Made by a program: the position numbers and the translations under genes. This document shows positions 1 to 9,696 of a DNA stretch of 64,000 bases, in pieces. The notes under the pieces were generated by a model. The model worked only from the letters and a program-made list of their open reading frames with translations, was not told the origin of the DNA and did no database searches. The stretch's first letter is position 1. Each line of letters opens with the position of its first letter. Where the stretch lies: NCBI RefSeq assembly GCF_000209165.1, contig NC_009042.1:1240001-1304000 (forward strand). Reading direction: 5' to 3'. Source of the stretch: Scheffersomyces stipitis CBS 6054. Lineage: Eukaryota; Ascomycota; Pichiomycetes; Serinales; Debaryomycetaceae.

Positions 1-1
1 C

Positions 2-448
2 GAAGCATCACCTGTTTGGGTTGCATTCTTGTTTATTCTCTTGTCAGTAGCCTATTATTTCTTCGATACTGGTAATCGTCAAAAAAACAGTTTCAGAAGA
101 CAAATGGCAGGCAACGCTACTCTTCGTAAAACGTTCCCATACTTACCCTACTCTGACTTGGTCAATCCAAAGTACATTAAATGTGAAAACGGCTCTCTCT
201 TGTTAACTGACGGTTGGTACGTCTATGCTAGAAAGATGCACTACACTGCTGACTACACTCAAGCATTGACATGGGGCTTGATCTGCGGATTTAAGTCGCC
301 ATTCCCTTGGTTTTTCCCTGTCTTCTTCTTGATAGTATTGGTCCACAGAGCCTATAGAGACCAGAGAAAATGTGCCAGAAAGTACGGCAAGGACTGGGAC
401 AGATACTTAGAAGCCTGCCCATATATGTTCATTCCATATGTGTGGTAG
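2..448 (+). CDS. ERG4: Delta(24(28))-sterol reductase, C-terminal part (ERG4), truncated by window start
   Basis: Last step of ergosterol synthesis, NADPH reduction of the C24(28) double bond, in the ER membrane. The frame is open from base 2 with no start in the window, so only the last ~148 residues are present. Visible are a membrane segment at the left edge, the family motif [17 protein letters not shown], a second membrane stretch ([20 protein letters not shown]), and the conserved end [12 protein letters not shown]...[10 protein letters not shown]. This ending distinguishes it from the C-14 reductase ERG24, whose T-Y-D-W region differs. The convergent neighbour is SCL1; in S. cerevisiae ERG4 (YGL012W) and SCL1 (YGL011C) are also adjacent and convergent, which supports the call. 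Family match is from recognition, not a search. Confidence 0.93.
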   Translation, partial: EASPVWVAFLFILLSVAYYFFDTGNRQKNSFRRQMAGNATLRKTFPYLPYSDLVNPKYIKCENGSLLLTDGWYVYARKMHYTADYTQALTWGLICGFKSPFPWFFPVFFLIVLVHRAYRDQRKCARKYGKDWDRYLEACPYMFIPYVW

Positions 449-849
449 GTTTAGAAGCTATAAAGTGCTATAGAATGCTATAAATGCTACTAAAAAAGCT
501 ATTCAGCTACAAAAAGGTTATTGAGGCGAAAGCAAAGGCTCAATAGGGCTCAAAAAGTTTTATAAGTTTTTAAAAGTAATCTCATCAAATACTACGGAAA
601 TTTAACCGAAAAGTAGAAAGCTGAGACCGTCATGGATATTTCTCTGATGCAATCTCTAAGTGGTCAAACGAAGGCGTAATTCGACTAGCTACGGAAAAAT
701 GATATCCAGTTAGCAGATATATTAAAGTTTTTCTATTTCTAAGTTGATATCCCTTTATCTCCAATAAGTTGATAAGCTCAATATCATCATTTTTATTAGC
801 TAGACATAGACTAATATTGTACAATACTCCAGGATTACAAAATTCACAC
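449..849. other. Intergenic, convergent 3' ends of ERG4 and SCL1
   Basis: AT-rich 3' flank. At about 457-512 the hexamer GCTATA or a close variant recurs roughly every 10 bases. No coding potential that I trust; a 78-codon frame on the minus strand overlapping the SCL1 end looks random. Confidence 0.6.
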
Positions 850-1593
850 TCAATCCTGTTCTGCAATGGCCACTAATCTTTCGTCTATTTCATCAGAGGT
901 CAAGATACGGAAACCATCTGCTGTGGCTACCCCGATTTCAATGTCGTTCTTTCTGAAGTCTGTGCCCAACACAGAGCTCAATGCAGTGATGGCAAACTCT
1001 ACAGTGGCCTTCCAGTCACCCTTGACGTGGTCGGTTTTCTTGAATTTCTTTTCCAAGTAGGTAGTAGCTTCTTGTTGTTTGGGACCAGTAGCTACAGCCT
1101 TGACCCCAGTGTAGTAGCCAGCAGGGTCGCATTTAAAGATCTGGGGTCCCCTGTTTTCATCTTCGAAATCAACCTGACAGAATGTCAAAGCAACACCCAA
1201 TGGACGCATGTATGCTCTCTGGGTGTATAGTTGCGAAATATTGGCCATTCTCTTAGCTAACGACTCTACAGGCATCTCGTAGCCATACTTGTATCTAAAT
1301 TCTGTAGCCTCAGATCTTGCTCTTAAAGCTTGTGATCTGGCATCAGCAATCGATCCTGTAGCGACCAAACCAATAGAGGGCGTAATCTTGAAGAGATATG
1401 ACACAGTCTTGGGATCCAACAACTTATCGGGAATCTTCTTTTGTGAAATCAACACAGCAGAGTCTTTACCAGAAACTCCCAACGACGTGATATTGGACGA
1501 ATTGATAGCCTTGAAAGCGTATTCAACCTGATACAATCTGCCCTCCGGCGAAAAAATGGTGATATGTCTGTCGAAACCAGCAGATCCTGACAT
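850..1593 (-). CDS. SCL1: 20S proteasome subunit alpha 1
   Basis: Structural alpha-ring subunit of the 20S proteasome, acting in nucleus and cytosol. 247 aa against 252 in S. cerevisiae. The N terminus carries the proteasome alpha signature (YDRH-type [20 protein letters not shown]), followed by the alpha1-specific QRAYMRPLG and [17 protein letters not shown], and the C-terminal [10 protein letters not shown] that is identical to the yeast alpha1 end. ATG at 1593 fits the conserved MSG start. Transcribed toward ERG4 and divergent from HOS2. No CTG codon noticed in the part I read codon by codon. Confidence 0.97.
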   Translation of the reverse strand: MSGSAGFDRHITIFSPEGRLYQVEYAFKAINSSNITSLGVSGKDSAVLISQKKIPDKLLDPKTVSYLFKITPSIGLVATGSIADARSQALRARSEATEFRYKYGYEMPVESLAKRMANISQLYTQRAYMRPLGVALTFCQVDFEDENRGPQIFKCDPAGYYTGVKAVATGPKQQEATTYLEKKFKKTDHVKGDWKATVEFAITALSSVLGTDFRKNDIEIGVATADGFRILTSDEIDERLVAIAEQD

Positions 1594-2041
1594 TTTGATA
1601 AGTGAACTATGTGTGAATGTTAATTGCTAAAACCTATAACAAAAATAGTTACAAAGCAGCCAAAAGATTGGTATGGGAATTGAGGAGAATACAGAATCTG
1701 AAATAGCAGACTTGAAAGGAAACGAAAATGAAATGGTTCAATTGAGTGGAGAAATAAAATGAAGTTTGTACTGAAGGTTGAAATAATCTATGGTAAAAAG
1801 TGAGAGTGGCGATTCTGGAAAAGTGCGACATCGCGACATTGTCTCCATAATCACTATGTTTATATATATAGTAATTTATATAAATATAGAAAGATCTGGT
1901 CTAGCTACGTCAATGAAACATATTATCAGTCAAGAGAAGTATATGAATCACTATTGACTTGTGTAACTGCCTTATATCCCTTTTTTTCAATCATTTCTTC
2001 TTTATGGTATCTCCCTTAACTTTATCCATAATTCTACATTT

Positions 2042-2049
2042 TCACGTGA
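2042..2049. promoter_or_regulatory. Cbf1-type E-box TCACGTGA
   Basis: Perfect 8-bp palindrome TCACGTGA, 171 bases before the HOS2 start and about 450 before SCL1. Cbf1 binds this core in yeasts; in the CTG clade Cbf1 also serves ribosomal and respiratory genes. Binding here is inferred. Confidence 0.45.
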
Positions 2050-2143
2050 CTATTCTCAAAGTTCTATCGTAGAAATTTTATTGAGCTGGCTAAGGTGTTA
2101 ACCAATATTCTTCTTATCTTCACTAGTGCTAATACGCTATTTC

Positions 2144-2173
2144 ATGGAGTTTATCCCGTTGCGACCACTATAA
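2144..2173 (+). promoter_or_regulatory. Possible 9-codon upstream ORF of HOS2
   Basis: ATG at 2144 opens a 9-codon frame ending in TAA at 2171-2173, 46 bases before the HOS2 ATG. It matters only if transcription starts upstream of 2144, which is unknown. Confidence 0.3.
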
Positions 2174-2219
2174 TACTATCTTCAACTCTGCAACATCTCC
2201 GGATAACTTCTTGCACACT

Positions 2220-3581
2220 ATGGCGATCTCCATAAGTGATACGGAGACTTTTTCCACCGACAAGAAAACCACCGAGCAGACTCCTCTCTACTATGCCAAC
2301 TCTAGCGACAACAGAAGGGTCAATGTTTCGTACCACTACAATCCTGAAGTCAGTCAGTACCACTACGGTGCGCTACATCCGATGAAACCATTTCGTTTGA
2401 TGTTGACAGACCATTTGGTCATCTCTTATAAGCTCTATGAGAAAATGGATTTGTTCACACCGAGAAGAGCCACCAAAGAAGAACTACTCGCATTTCATTC
2501 AGAAGATTACATCAATTTCCTCCAGACCATCACCCCGGAAAAGACTGCCAAATTGCCGGACCAAACCTTAGCACAGTTCAACATTGGAGACGACTGCCCT
2601 GTCTTTGATGGAATGTACGATTATAGTGCTATCTATGCTGGAGCTTCCCTTGATGCTTCACGTAAATTGATTAGTGGCATGTCTGATATCGCCATTAACT
2701 GGTCTGGAGGCTTGCACCACGCGAAAAAGTTTGAACCGAGCGGGTTCTGCTATGTGAACGACATTGTCTTAAGTATCATGAACTTGCTCAGAGTACACCC
2801 CCGAGTCATGTACATAGATATCGATCTCCACCACGGGGACGGGGTTCAGGAAGCCTTTTACACGACAGATCGTGTCATGACTGTCTCATTCCACAAGTAT
2901 AACGGTGAGTTCTTTCCCGGAACTGGCTCTGTAGATGAAACCGGTTTAGGTAAGGGAAAGAACTATGCCATAAATGTACCGCTTAGAGACGGGATAGACG
3001 ACGAATCATATATACGATTATTCAAGCTGATTATGGAGCCGTTAATCTCCAAATTTCAGCCAACTTGTATAGTTCAGCAGTGTGGAGCTGACTCACTTGG
3101 TTACGACAGATTGGGATGTTTCAATTTGAACATTAGAGCACATGGAGAATGTGTCAAGTTCATTAAATCGTTCGGCTTACCGATGTTGGTTCTTGGAGGA
3201 GGTGGATATACGCCCAGAAATGTTTCCCGGTTATGGTGCTACGAAACATCGGTATTGAACGATGTTACTCTCAACCACAAGATACCTAATTACCTCCCTA
3301 CATACGACTGGTTTGGTCCTGATTTCTCATTGCATCCTCAGCTTGAGGGCCGAATCGACAACAAGAACTCTAAGAAGTATCTTGAAAGTGTCAAGCAGGA
3401 GATTCTTGAACAGTTGCGATACCTCAACCATGCTCCATCTGTTCAGATGCTGGAGATCCCACCAGATATCACGGGACTCACAGAGGAGGAAGAAGACTTC
3501 ATACGAGAGTTGAATGAGGAAACGAATCGTCCGGATCAGATCATGAAGGACGAGACTCGCGAGGGAGAGTTGATGGTATGA
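2220..3581 (+). CDS. HOS2: Class I histone deacetylase HOS2
   Basis: Zn-dependent deacetylase of the Set3/Hos2 complex acting on H3/H4 tails. 453 aa from ATG 2220, close to the 452 aa of S. cerevisiae Hos2; an in-frame TTG at 2211 is not needed. Seen in order: [21 protein letters not shown], the charge-relay and metal-site block [22 protein letters not shown], then [31 protein letters not shown] and [15 protein letters not shown]. The stretch [15 protein letters not shown] and C-terminal [13 protein letters not shown] point to HOS2 rather than RPD3. A CTG codon at 3027-3029 lies in LFK-X-IMEPL, where the S. cerevisiae protein, as I recall it, has Ser; I read that as support for CTG=Ser. Confidence 0.95.
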   Translation: MAISISDTETFSTDKKTTEQTPLYYANSSDNRRVNVSYHYNPEVSQYHYGALHPMKPFRLMLTDHLVISYKLYEKMDLFTPRRATKEELLAFHSEDYINFLQTITPEKTAKLPDQTLAQFNIGDDCPVFDGMYDYSAIYAGASLDASRKLISGMSDIAINWSGGLHHAKKFEPSGFCYVNDIVLSIMNLLRVHPRVMYIDIDLHHGDGVQEAFYTTDRVMTVSFHKYNGEFFPGTGSVDETGLGKGKNYAINVPLRDGIDDESYIRLFKLIMEPLISKFQPTCIVQQCGADSLGYDRLGCFNLNIRAHGECVKFIKSFGLPMLVLGGGGYTPRNVSRLWCYETSVLNDVTLNHKIPNYLPTYDWFGPDFSLHPQLEGRIDNKNSKKYLESVKQEILEQLRYLNHAPSVQMLEIPPDITGLTEEEEDFIRELNEETNRPDQIMKDETREGELMV

Positions 3582-4133
3582 GCTAATGATAAAAGTTGTA
3601 ATATAATGTAATCTAGTAAGGCTAATATATGTTAATATTGATACCGGAGTTTTAGTGTATAATCCCAAAATCAAGTTACTTATAAGTATTTTTGTTCACA
3701 CTTATGGTACAATTGTTCAAAATCAATTATAGTTGTCATCTATAAAATATATAGACTTATCAATTCATTCAATATTGATATACTACTTCAGCTCTGTGTC
3801 TTTTTCATGTCACAAATGCTTTATCCAGGATCATGCGACTCTCTCGAGCACCTACACTTTTCTTGACACCAGCCGGCTGTAACGTAGGCGCAAACACCAG
3901 CCACTCATCTTGACTCGTGTCTTTTCCAACTCCAGCATTGTAGCCGCATCTTGTTCCATGTCTGAGACCTCTGCCATTTTGAAACTCGAGTTAGGAATAA
4001 AAAAGACTGCGTATATTGCAAGTATCGGGTTCTGATACAGTCAGTTTAAAACAGATCGCCGGTTTCACTAAGACATTACTAATAGGCTTCATTCACTATT
4101 CAAATCTATTTACATTGCTGCTGAGATAATATC
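3582..4133. other. Intergenic between HOS2 and the kinase gene
   Basis: 552 bases: AT-rich 3' flank to about 3800, then a more GC-rich stretch likely to be the promoter of the kinase gene. No specific motif or RNA gene recognised. Confidence 0.5.
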
Positions 4134-6428
4134 ATGGATGTCTCCCTGTTGTCTATACGACTAGACCAGGAGACAAACCGCAAGGTCATCAACGAACAGT
4201 ACAGAATCATCAAGAAAATCGGTCAGGGCCAGTATGGAAAAGTCCTTCTAGGCGAGACTACAGTTACCTCGACTTGCCAGGACAAGTATGTGGCCATCAA
4301 GACGATAAACCGGATAGACAGAAAGAGACTCATAACCAAGACTTACTTGAGCCAAGCGACGAAGATTAAGCGAGAGATTGAAATCATGAAGGAATGTAGC
4401 CATCCGAATGTAGTTAAACTATACCAAGTTATAGATGACATGAAGTTCGACAAAATCTTGTTGATACTCGAATATTGCAAATACGGCGAAATAGACTGGA
4501 AGCACTATAACCACTACTACGAGAAATATCAGAAACACTACAATGATAGAAAGCCTTTAACTATCAATAAGATTCTACGAGATGTCATAAACGGCTTGGA
4601 ATATCTACATTCATACAAAAAAATTATTCACCGAGACTTGAAACCGTCGAATCTCTTGATCAACAGCGATAACACCATCAAAATTTCAGATTTTGGAGTC
4701 AGTTTGATCCTCGAAAACAATGCTAACGACGCTAAGGAATTGGGTAAGACCATGGGGACCCCAGCGTTCTTTGCTCCGGAGCTCTGCCAGTTTGTAAATA
4801 ATAGATACTCCATGATCACCAATGCTAATCATAGTGGGAACAAGGTGCAAATAGATCACAGGATCGATATATGGTCCTTGGGTGTAACTTTATACTGTCT
4901 CATGTTCAACAATTTGCCCTTTAATGGGAGTAACGAGTTTGAGATGTTCCAAAGCATAGTAAAAGAAGAGTTGAAGTTTCCTGTATTAAAACACTCATCC
5001 AGGACTACAGAAGCTGATATCAGAGAAGTAAAGCTATTAAAAGATTTGTTGCGTAGATTGCTTGAGAAAGATCCACAGAGAAGAATCTCTATAGAACAAG
5101 TTAAGAATCACGACTTCACCACCTTCGATTTGGACGAAATTGAAACTCGCAAGTTCCATAATTTCAACAGAGCTATCTTCAGAGATGCCGACAAGAAGGG
5201 AGAAAAACATGTCTCTGACTTGAATGCGAGGGCGGAACAGGATTCTGCATTTAGTACGAGAATTAAAAGACTATTCACAAGCAAGACGGACACCAAGCCA
5301 GTGTCTCTTCCTTTGCGCAAATCAACTGAGATCAACAATACTCCGACCAACAGCAATTTAACCATAGATCAAACTGAAGACTTGGAGCCTCTAGATGATC
5401 TCTTAGATTCGTATTTGGACGACTCATCGTCGGCGGATTCCTTAGGAAGCGATGTTGAACAGGATGTAGATACTTCTGATATTTTGGGAGAAAACAATGA
5501 AAATGGTAAGCTCGACAGCGTTAAAATCACGAGCTCAAGCCACGATACGCTTTTTAGTGTCAAGCCCAAGCCATTACAGTTATCAGACACTTCTTCTTTC
5601 GTGCCTCCAAGACCATTCAGTACGAATTCTTCACCTCAGGACAATTCTACATGGAAACCTCCTAGACCCTTCAGTGCTAATTCATCACCGCAAAAATTAC
5701 AGCACTCAACTTCAGCAAGCAATATCAATCAGCCATCACCAGTTACACCTACAAATAATCATTTCACAACCATCGGAGCCAGTTCTCCATCTTCATTCAA
5801 GTCTATCTTCAGTCCTTCAAAGAGGTTCTTTACAAGCAATAAAGGCAAGAAGGAAGATACAGAAGCAAAGAATCCAACCATCAGTTCGTTGTCTTCTCCC
5901 ACAGCAATTCGTAATGGGGCCAATACTTCCAAATCTACTTATACGGATTTGATGGAGCCACCGCCAATTTTCGCTGGACACAGCACCTTCACTAATTCAC
6001 CGAAGAATGACAACATCGTACCAAACTCTCGTGTCAGCGTGGATGCACTTAGCAATCGCAGCAGTATTTCGTCGGTAGATTCGTTGCCATCGCCAATTAA
6101 CAATAGAACTTCCATAGATAGCAATCTGTCAAGAAAGGTGCTCCCCGCTTCTGGCTATGGACTCAGCCGAATCACGAGTTCGAGCTCATCGCTTAATTTG
6201 AATGCCTACCTTACCGACGACAGCTATACGGAAAAAAGTTCCAAAGTCGGTAAATTACGAACATTTTCAAGTGTATCTAGAGATGACAAAGTTGAAGTGG
6301 ATGGTGACACCAATGACATTGACGGAGATGACGACGATGTTGGCAACGATACTGTGGTAATTGCTGACGATTCTGGACCCAACAGGAAATTCAAAAACAT
6401 GAACGACTATCTCGATAGCTTGAATTGA
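4134..6428 (+). CDS. ELM1: Ser/Thr protein kinase, Elm1/Sak1/Tos3 (LKB1-CaMKK-like) family
   Basis: 764 aa with an N-terminal kinase domain (about residues 23-335) and a long low-complexity Ser/Asn-rich tail. Seen: glycine loop GQGQYGKV (30-37), VAIK lysine 56, HRDLKPSN with catalytic Asp168, DFG 186-188, activation segment GKTMGTPAFFAPELC, and DIWSLGVTLYCLMFNNLPF. This is the profile of the upstream kinases that activate Snf1; Elm1 also controls septin-linked morphogenesis and the spindle-position checkpoint. GTPAF-APELC, NEFE after LPF, and a C terminus with SLN.NAYL and NDYLDSLN recall Elm1, but EYCKYGEIDWK and the DFGVSLI segment also fit Sak1. The family is certain; the symbol is a best guess. 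The tail holds two PPRPFS.NSSPQ repeats and an acidic stretch near the end. Confidence 0.72.
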   Translation: MDVSLLSIRLDQETNRKVINEQYRIIKKIGQGQYGKVLLGETTVTSTCQDKYVAIKTINRIDRKRLITKTYLSQATKIKREIEIMKECSHPNVVKLYQVIDDMKFDKILLILEYCKYGEIDWKHYNHYYEKYQKHYNDRKPLTINKILRDVINGLEYLHSYKKIIHRDLKPSNLLINSDNTIKISDFGVSLILENNANDAKELGKTMGTPAFFAPELCQFVNNRYSMITNANHSGNKVQIDHRIDIWSLGVTLYCLMFNNLPFNGSNEFEMFQSIVKEELKFPVLKHSSRTTEADIREVKLLKDLLRRLLEKDPQRRISIEQVKNHDFTTFDLDEIETRKFHNFNRAIFRDADKKGEKHVSDLNARAEQDSAFSTRIKRLFTSKTDTKPVSLPLRKSTEINNTPTNSNLTIDQTEDLEPLDDLLDSYLDDSSSADSLGSDVEQDVDTSDILGENNENGKLDSVKITSSSHDTLFSVKPKPLQLSDTSSFVPPRPFSTNSSPQDNSTWKPPRPFSANSSPQKLQHSTSASNINQPSPVTPTNNHFTTIGASSPSSFKSIFSPSKRFFTSNKGKKEDTEAKNPTISSLSSPTAIRNGANTSKSTYTDLMEPPPIFAGHSTFTNSPKNDNIVPNSRVSVDALSNRSSISSVDSLPSPINNRTSIDSNLSRKVLPASGYGLSRITSSSSSLNLNAYLTDDSYTEKSSKVGKLRTFSSVSRDDKVEVDGDTNDIDGDDDDVGNDTVVIADDSGPNRKFKNMNDYLDSLN

Positions 6429-6576
6429 AGCATCTGGTAGACGAAGGACGACAGATTCTAAGTATAGATCATAATAGTTACACGGTAATAAATAGAGTAA
6501 ATAATACATGGGTTACACAACACCGTTGAAACAGCAATTGCTGATCTAGAATTCATAAGCCAAGACATTCCTGGCA

Positions 6577-6674
6577 GACAGAGTGGCTAAGCTGCGACTA
6601 TCAATGACGTATTGATAATAATTGGTTAGCCTTCGCAAAGAATCCGGGTGCAAATCCGGCTAGAGTACGTTGTC
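6577..6674 (+). ncRNA. Candidate tRNA-like Pol III element
   Basis: Box A-like TGGCTAAGCTG at 6584-6594 fits the consensus TRGYNNARYNG. Box B-like GGTGCAAATCC at 6647-6657 has one mismatch to GGTTCRANTCC. Possible pairing: GACAGAG (6577-6583) with CGTTGTC (6668-6674), six of seven counting one G-U; GGCTAA (6585-6590) with TTAGCC (6626-6631); inside it TATCAAT (6599-6605) with ATTGATA (6611-6617); and CCGG with CCGG around the box B loop. It is not a normal tRNA: the T-stem is broken, position 33 is not T, and no T-run follows until about 6780. A decayed tRNA or a Pol III RNA are both possible, as is chance. Confidence 0.25.
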
Positions 6675-8974
6675 AAGGTATGCATTTAAGAGGAGGCTCA
6701 AAACTTGTGCCTTAATCAGCATCATAAAGAATGTAGTATTGTACAAATGCGGTTTCCATGGTGAATCTAATTAGAGTCTTCATTTTCGGGCCGCTTAATA
6801 CTTACAATGCCATTGTATAAATATTCGCTGGCTGCAACTTAGACGATTGCAAAAAGATGGACCGCACAAAGCCTGCCCTAAAGGTGCCCTGACCGAAGTT
6901 GAGAAGACTACTGGCTCGTCGCGAAAACACATGGAATGAGAGGAAGATAACGACACGCCGTTGATGTGCCAACCTAAATGGCAACGGGTAGTGGCGGGAG
7001 AATGCTACAAGAGCACAAAAAGATTCAAGATCAAGCAATCGTAGTGTACGACCAGATAAGTTTCAGAAAATTGCAGGGAACACACGCTCAGCGGAATCAC
7101 AAAGGAGAAAACAACGGAATATCTCCACAGAGGTGATACTCGGGACAACTGGCAGGTGATTTAGGTTTAAGTTAGACATGTATTGAGCCTAAATTGCATC
7201 TGAAGTGGGCAATCTCCGCTGGTTGCAACCTTAGTTATAACTGGGCCATTATCACAGGCTTGTCGCGTTGCTGCACATCCAGCTCCAAAATGCTGTAAAT
7301 TTCCTATTTCGGACGTAAAGAAAACAAATAAACAAATATATTTTAGACACATATGAAGAGTGGTGAAATCCGGATTGCACAAGGCAAATAGCGTAAGTAG
7401 CCGAGATAGAAGGGGTTTTTCCATTGTAGATCCTTCTCTAAGCCTAGAGGAACATATCCAGAGGGATGTCACGCTGCTGATCCATTGTCATGACCATGAG
7501 CGGGGGCCAGGAATAATATTTGGAATTGTTGCTGTCGTTTGAGATACAGTAATATTAGGTGTAATTTTCTGGAATGCCTTGGTGGATTAGGAGAGGTGCG
7601 GAACCTCCACCGCTGACATTTCGTAGCCCAAGCAGTGGGAGGGAGCCACTATTCGACGTTTAGTGTACTTATATTCGCCTGTGCCGCTGACACGCTACTC
7701 GGATGCCATCAGAATGAAAATATAACCAATCACACGAGAACTGAATTCTAGATAATAGCAAATAATGTTAAATTGGTTTCTTATCACTGAAAAGATTGAG
7801 CAACGTTAAAATATGTGGACAAGCAATATGTTTCTATGTAGGCTCCTCTGAACTTTGTATCTTCGTTGACAAGTCAGATCTCAATATTAACTTGGAAAGA
7901 AAGACGGGAACCCAAAGGGTCTAGCTGAACTTATTTTCAAGGCTGACTTCGCAACTTGGGCATGCGGCAAAATTTTGTTCGGTTTTTTTACCTTACACTA
8001 TTCATTTCAACACGACTGGGTCGCTCTTAAGAAAGACTTTGACGAGTGAAACATCCAATACGTCCTTTTGCACTTCAGGTATACTTACGTATGTCCAAAG
8101 CACCTTACTAATGCAATTTTTAGACTTGCAATTGCCGAAGTAGTTGTGGTCAAAAATTGAATTCTGCTTCCCTTGCAGAAGTTATTTTTCTCTGAAGACG
8201 CACTTCCAATAAGAGAGGTGTGAAAACATAATAATAATACTGGAGCGGAACTTCAGTTTAGCGTGGCATAGCAGTCTTATTGTCAGGATATTGCTGAAAT
8301 GACATGGTTCCGAAATAATATAGTAGATCTGAATATCCCTTCCGAGGGGTGCCATCAGAGTTGCCATTGAGGGGTTGACAATTTGATGTCACACCAGAAG
8401 CTCGTGGTGAAAAGTGCAAAGCTCAGAGTGAGCCCACCAGCCCAAGCAGTATTTACCATCTGGCTCATATCAGAAAATTGCAAACATACGTAAACCGCAA
8501 CCATGAACAAACATTCAGGAGACAGGATGCGTGAAATGGCTTATTCTAGCGTCTGCCAGCCGCCGATTGGGAAATCGATCAGAACGTGAATCTCAAACTG
8601 TAGCGGATTCATTGTCTCTGGGTCAAAACGTACAGTTGAAATTTACACAAAGCTTGCGTTGACACGGAAAGTTCTGCCCATCCCCCGTTGGCTAGCCAAA
8701 GATTCAGCTTGGTCGTGTTTATAGTCGGGACAAGTCCATTCTGGACATGGATCATCACCGTGAAAATTCTAAATAGATGTGAAACTATCCGAAAGGAGTT
8801 TAAAGTGTGCAAGAAATATAATATATAGCTGTCTTTTTTCCTCCTCTGACTTTTTGCTCTTGTAACTGTCGAAATAGACTTACACTCATTTGCATCCTGG
8901 TAGCGGTTACCATATCAACCACGACTCTAGACTCAGGTCCCGTCTCTCCATCACACTCACCTTGCCAACCGATG

Positions 8975-9696
8975 GTCTTCGTAGCTAACTAGCATAGTAA
9001 CCCTGGCACTCAAGATAATATTTATAGCCCTCATCACGGTTTGATATTATTTACCCAGGCCCAATACCTACTAAAACCTACTCCCTATTTCTCCCTATTT
9101 CCTTACTGAATATCATTCGTTCACATAATATCGTCCAGGTAGTATCCCGATCATCACCAATACCTGCTGAAATACTAATATCGTCACCTGACATCATTAT
9201 TTGCCCAATATCATTGCTTAAACCTGTCTACCTACACGACTAACCCAGCTTCCTCTCTGTGTCCAAACACAATCAGACATTTCCGTCCCACACTCCTATT
9301 GTTCTTCCTGCTGTTGCAAACTTAACCCTTAAAGGACAAAACTCAAAATACCATCCCTTGTGGCATAGTTCCAGTCTGTATATAGTTGCAACCCCCATTC
9401 ATTTGGTTACCTATTTAACTTTTCCCTTGCCCAGTCTTCACTCGCTACTGGTTTATCGATCTAGACGTGTCTATGTGTATTGTGTGATCCAGACACCATC
9501 GCTATAACCCATCGCAAATCCTATTCTGACACGGCAGTCATTCTCGTAATTTAGAACGGATTGAATCGTAAATTCAGTCACAAACGCAGACCTGATTCTC
9601 GTTGCGCTGAGCGATCTTTATTTTAATCGCCAGATATTTTATTCTCATTTCATTCCAATTTTCTACTACTTGTAGAGGGTCTGTTCTGCCCCAAGC
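8975..9696 (+). promoter_or_regulatory. ATG-depleted probable 5' leader of MIH1 with one short uORF
   Basis: In these 722 bases the only ATG is at 9473, opening a 4-codon frame that stops at TGA 9485-9487. About eleven ATGs would be expected by chance. The stretch is also C/T-rich. Depletion of ATG over this length is what a scanned leader looks like, so I infer that MIH1 mRNA has an unusually long 5' UTR with one tiny upstream ORF. Confidence 0.5.
9473..9487 (+). promoter_or_regulatory. Four-codon uORF in the MIH1 leader
   Basis: ATG TGT ATT GTG TGA, the sole ATG in the 722 bases before the MIH1 start, 209 bases upstream of it. Function is inferred from its isolation in an otherwise ATG-free leader. 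Confidence 0.35.

Larger units (their letters stand above)
1594..2219. other. Divergent promoter region SCL1/HOS2
   Basis: 626-base shared upstream region with a poly-AT tract near 1860-1890 and a Cbf1-type box at 2042-2049. No exact Rpn4 PACE element (GGTGGCAAA) was found. Confidence 0.6.
6429..9696. other. Long intergenic region with probable MIH1 leader
   Basis: 3.27 kb without a credible protein gene; the open frames are about 100 codons or less and resemble no family. Two parts stand out. At 6577-6674 there is a tRNA-like block with Pol III boxes (separate entry). From 8975 to 9696 the plus strand is pyrimidine-rich and holds one ATG only, suggesting a transcribed leader (separate entry). 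The middle, about 6700-8900, shows no recognisable transposon, LTR pair or RNA gene. Confidence 0.6.

Noticed and set aside
1805..1813. PACE-like AGTGGCGAT near SCL1
   Set aside because: Differs from GGTGGCAAA at several positions; CTG-clade Rpn4 sites differ as well. Not enough for a call.
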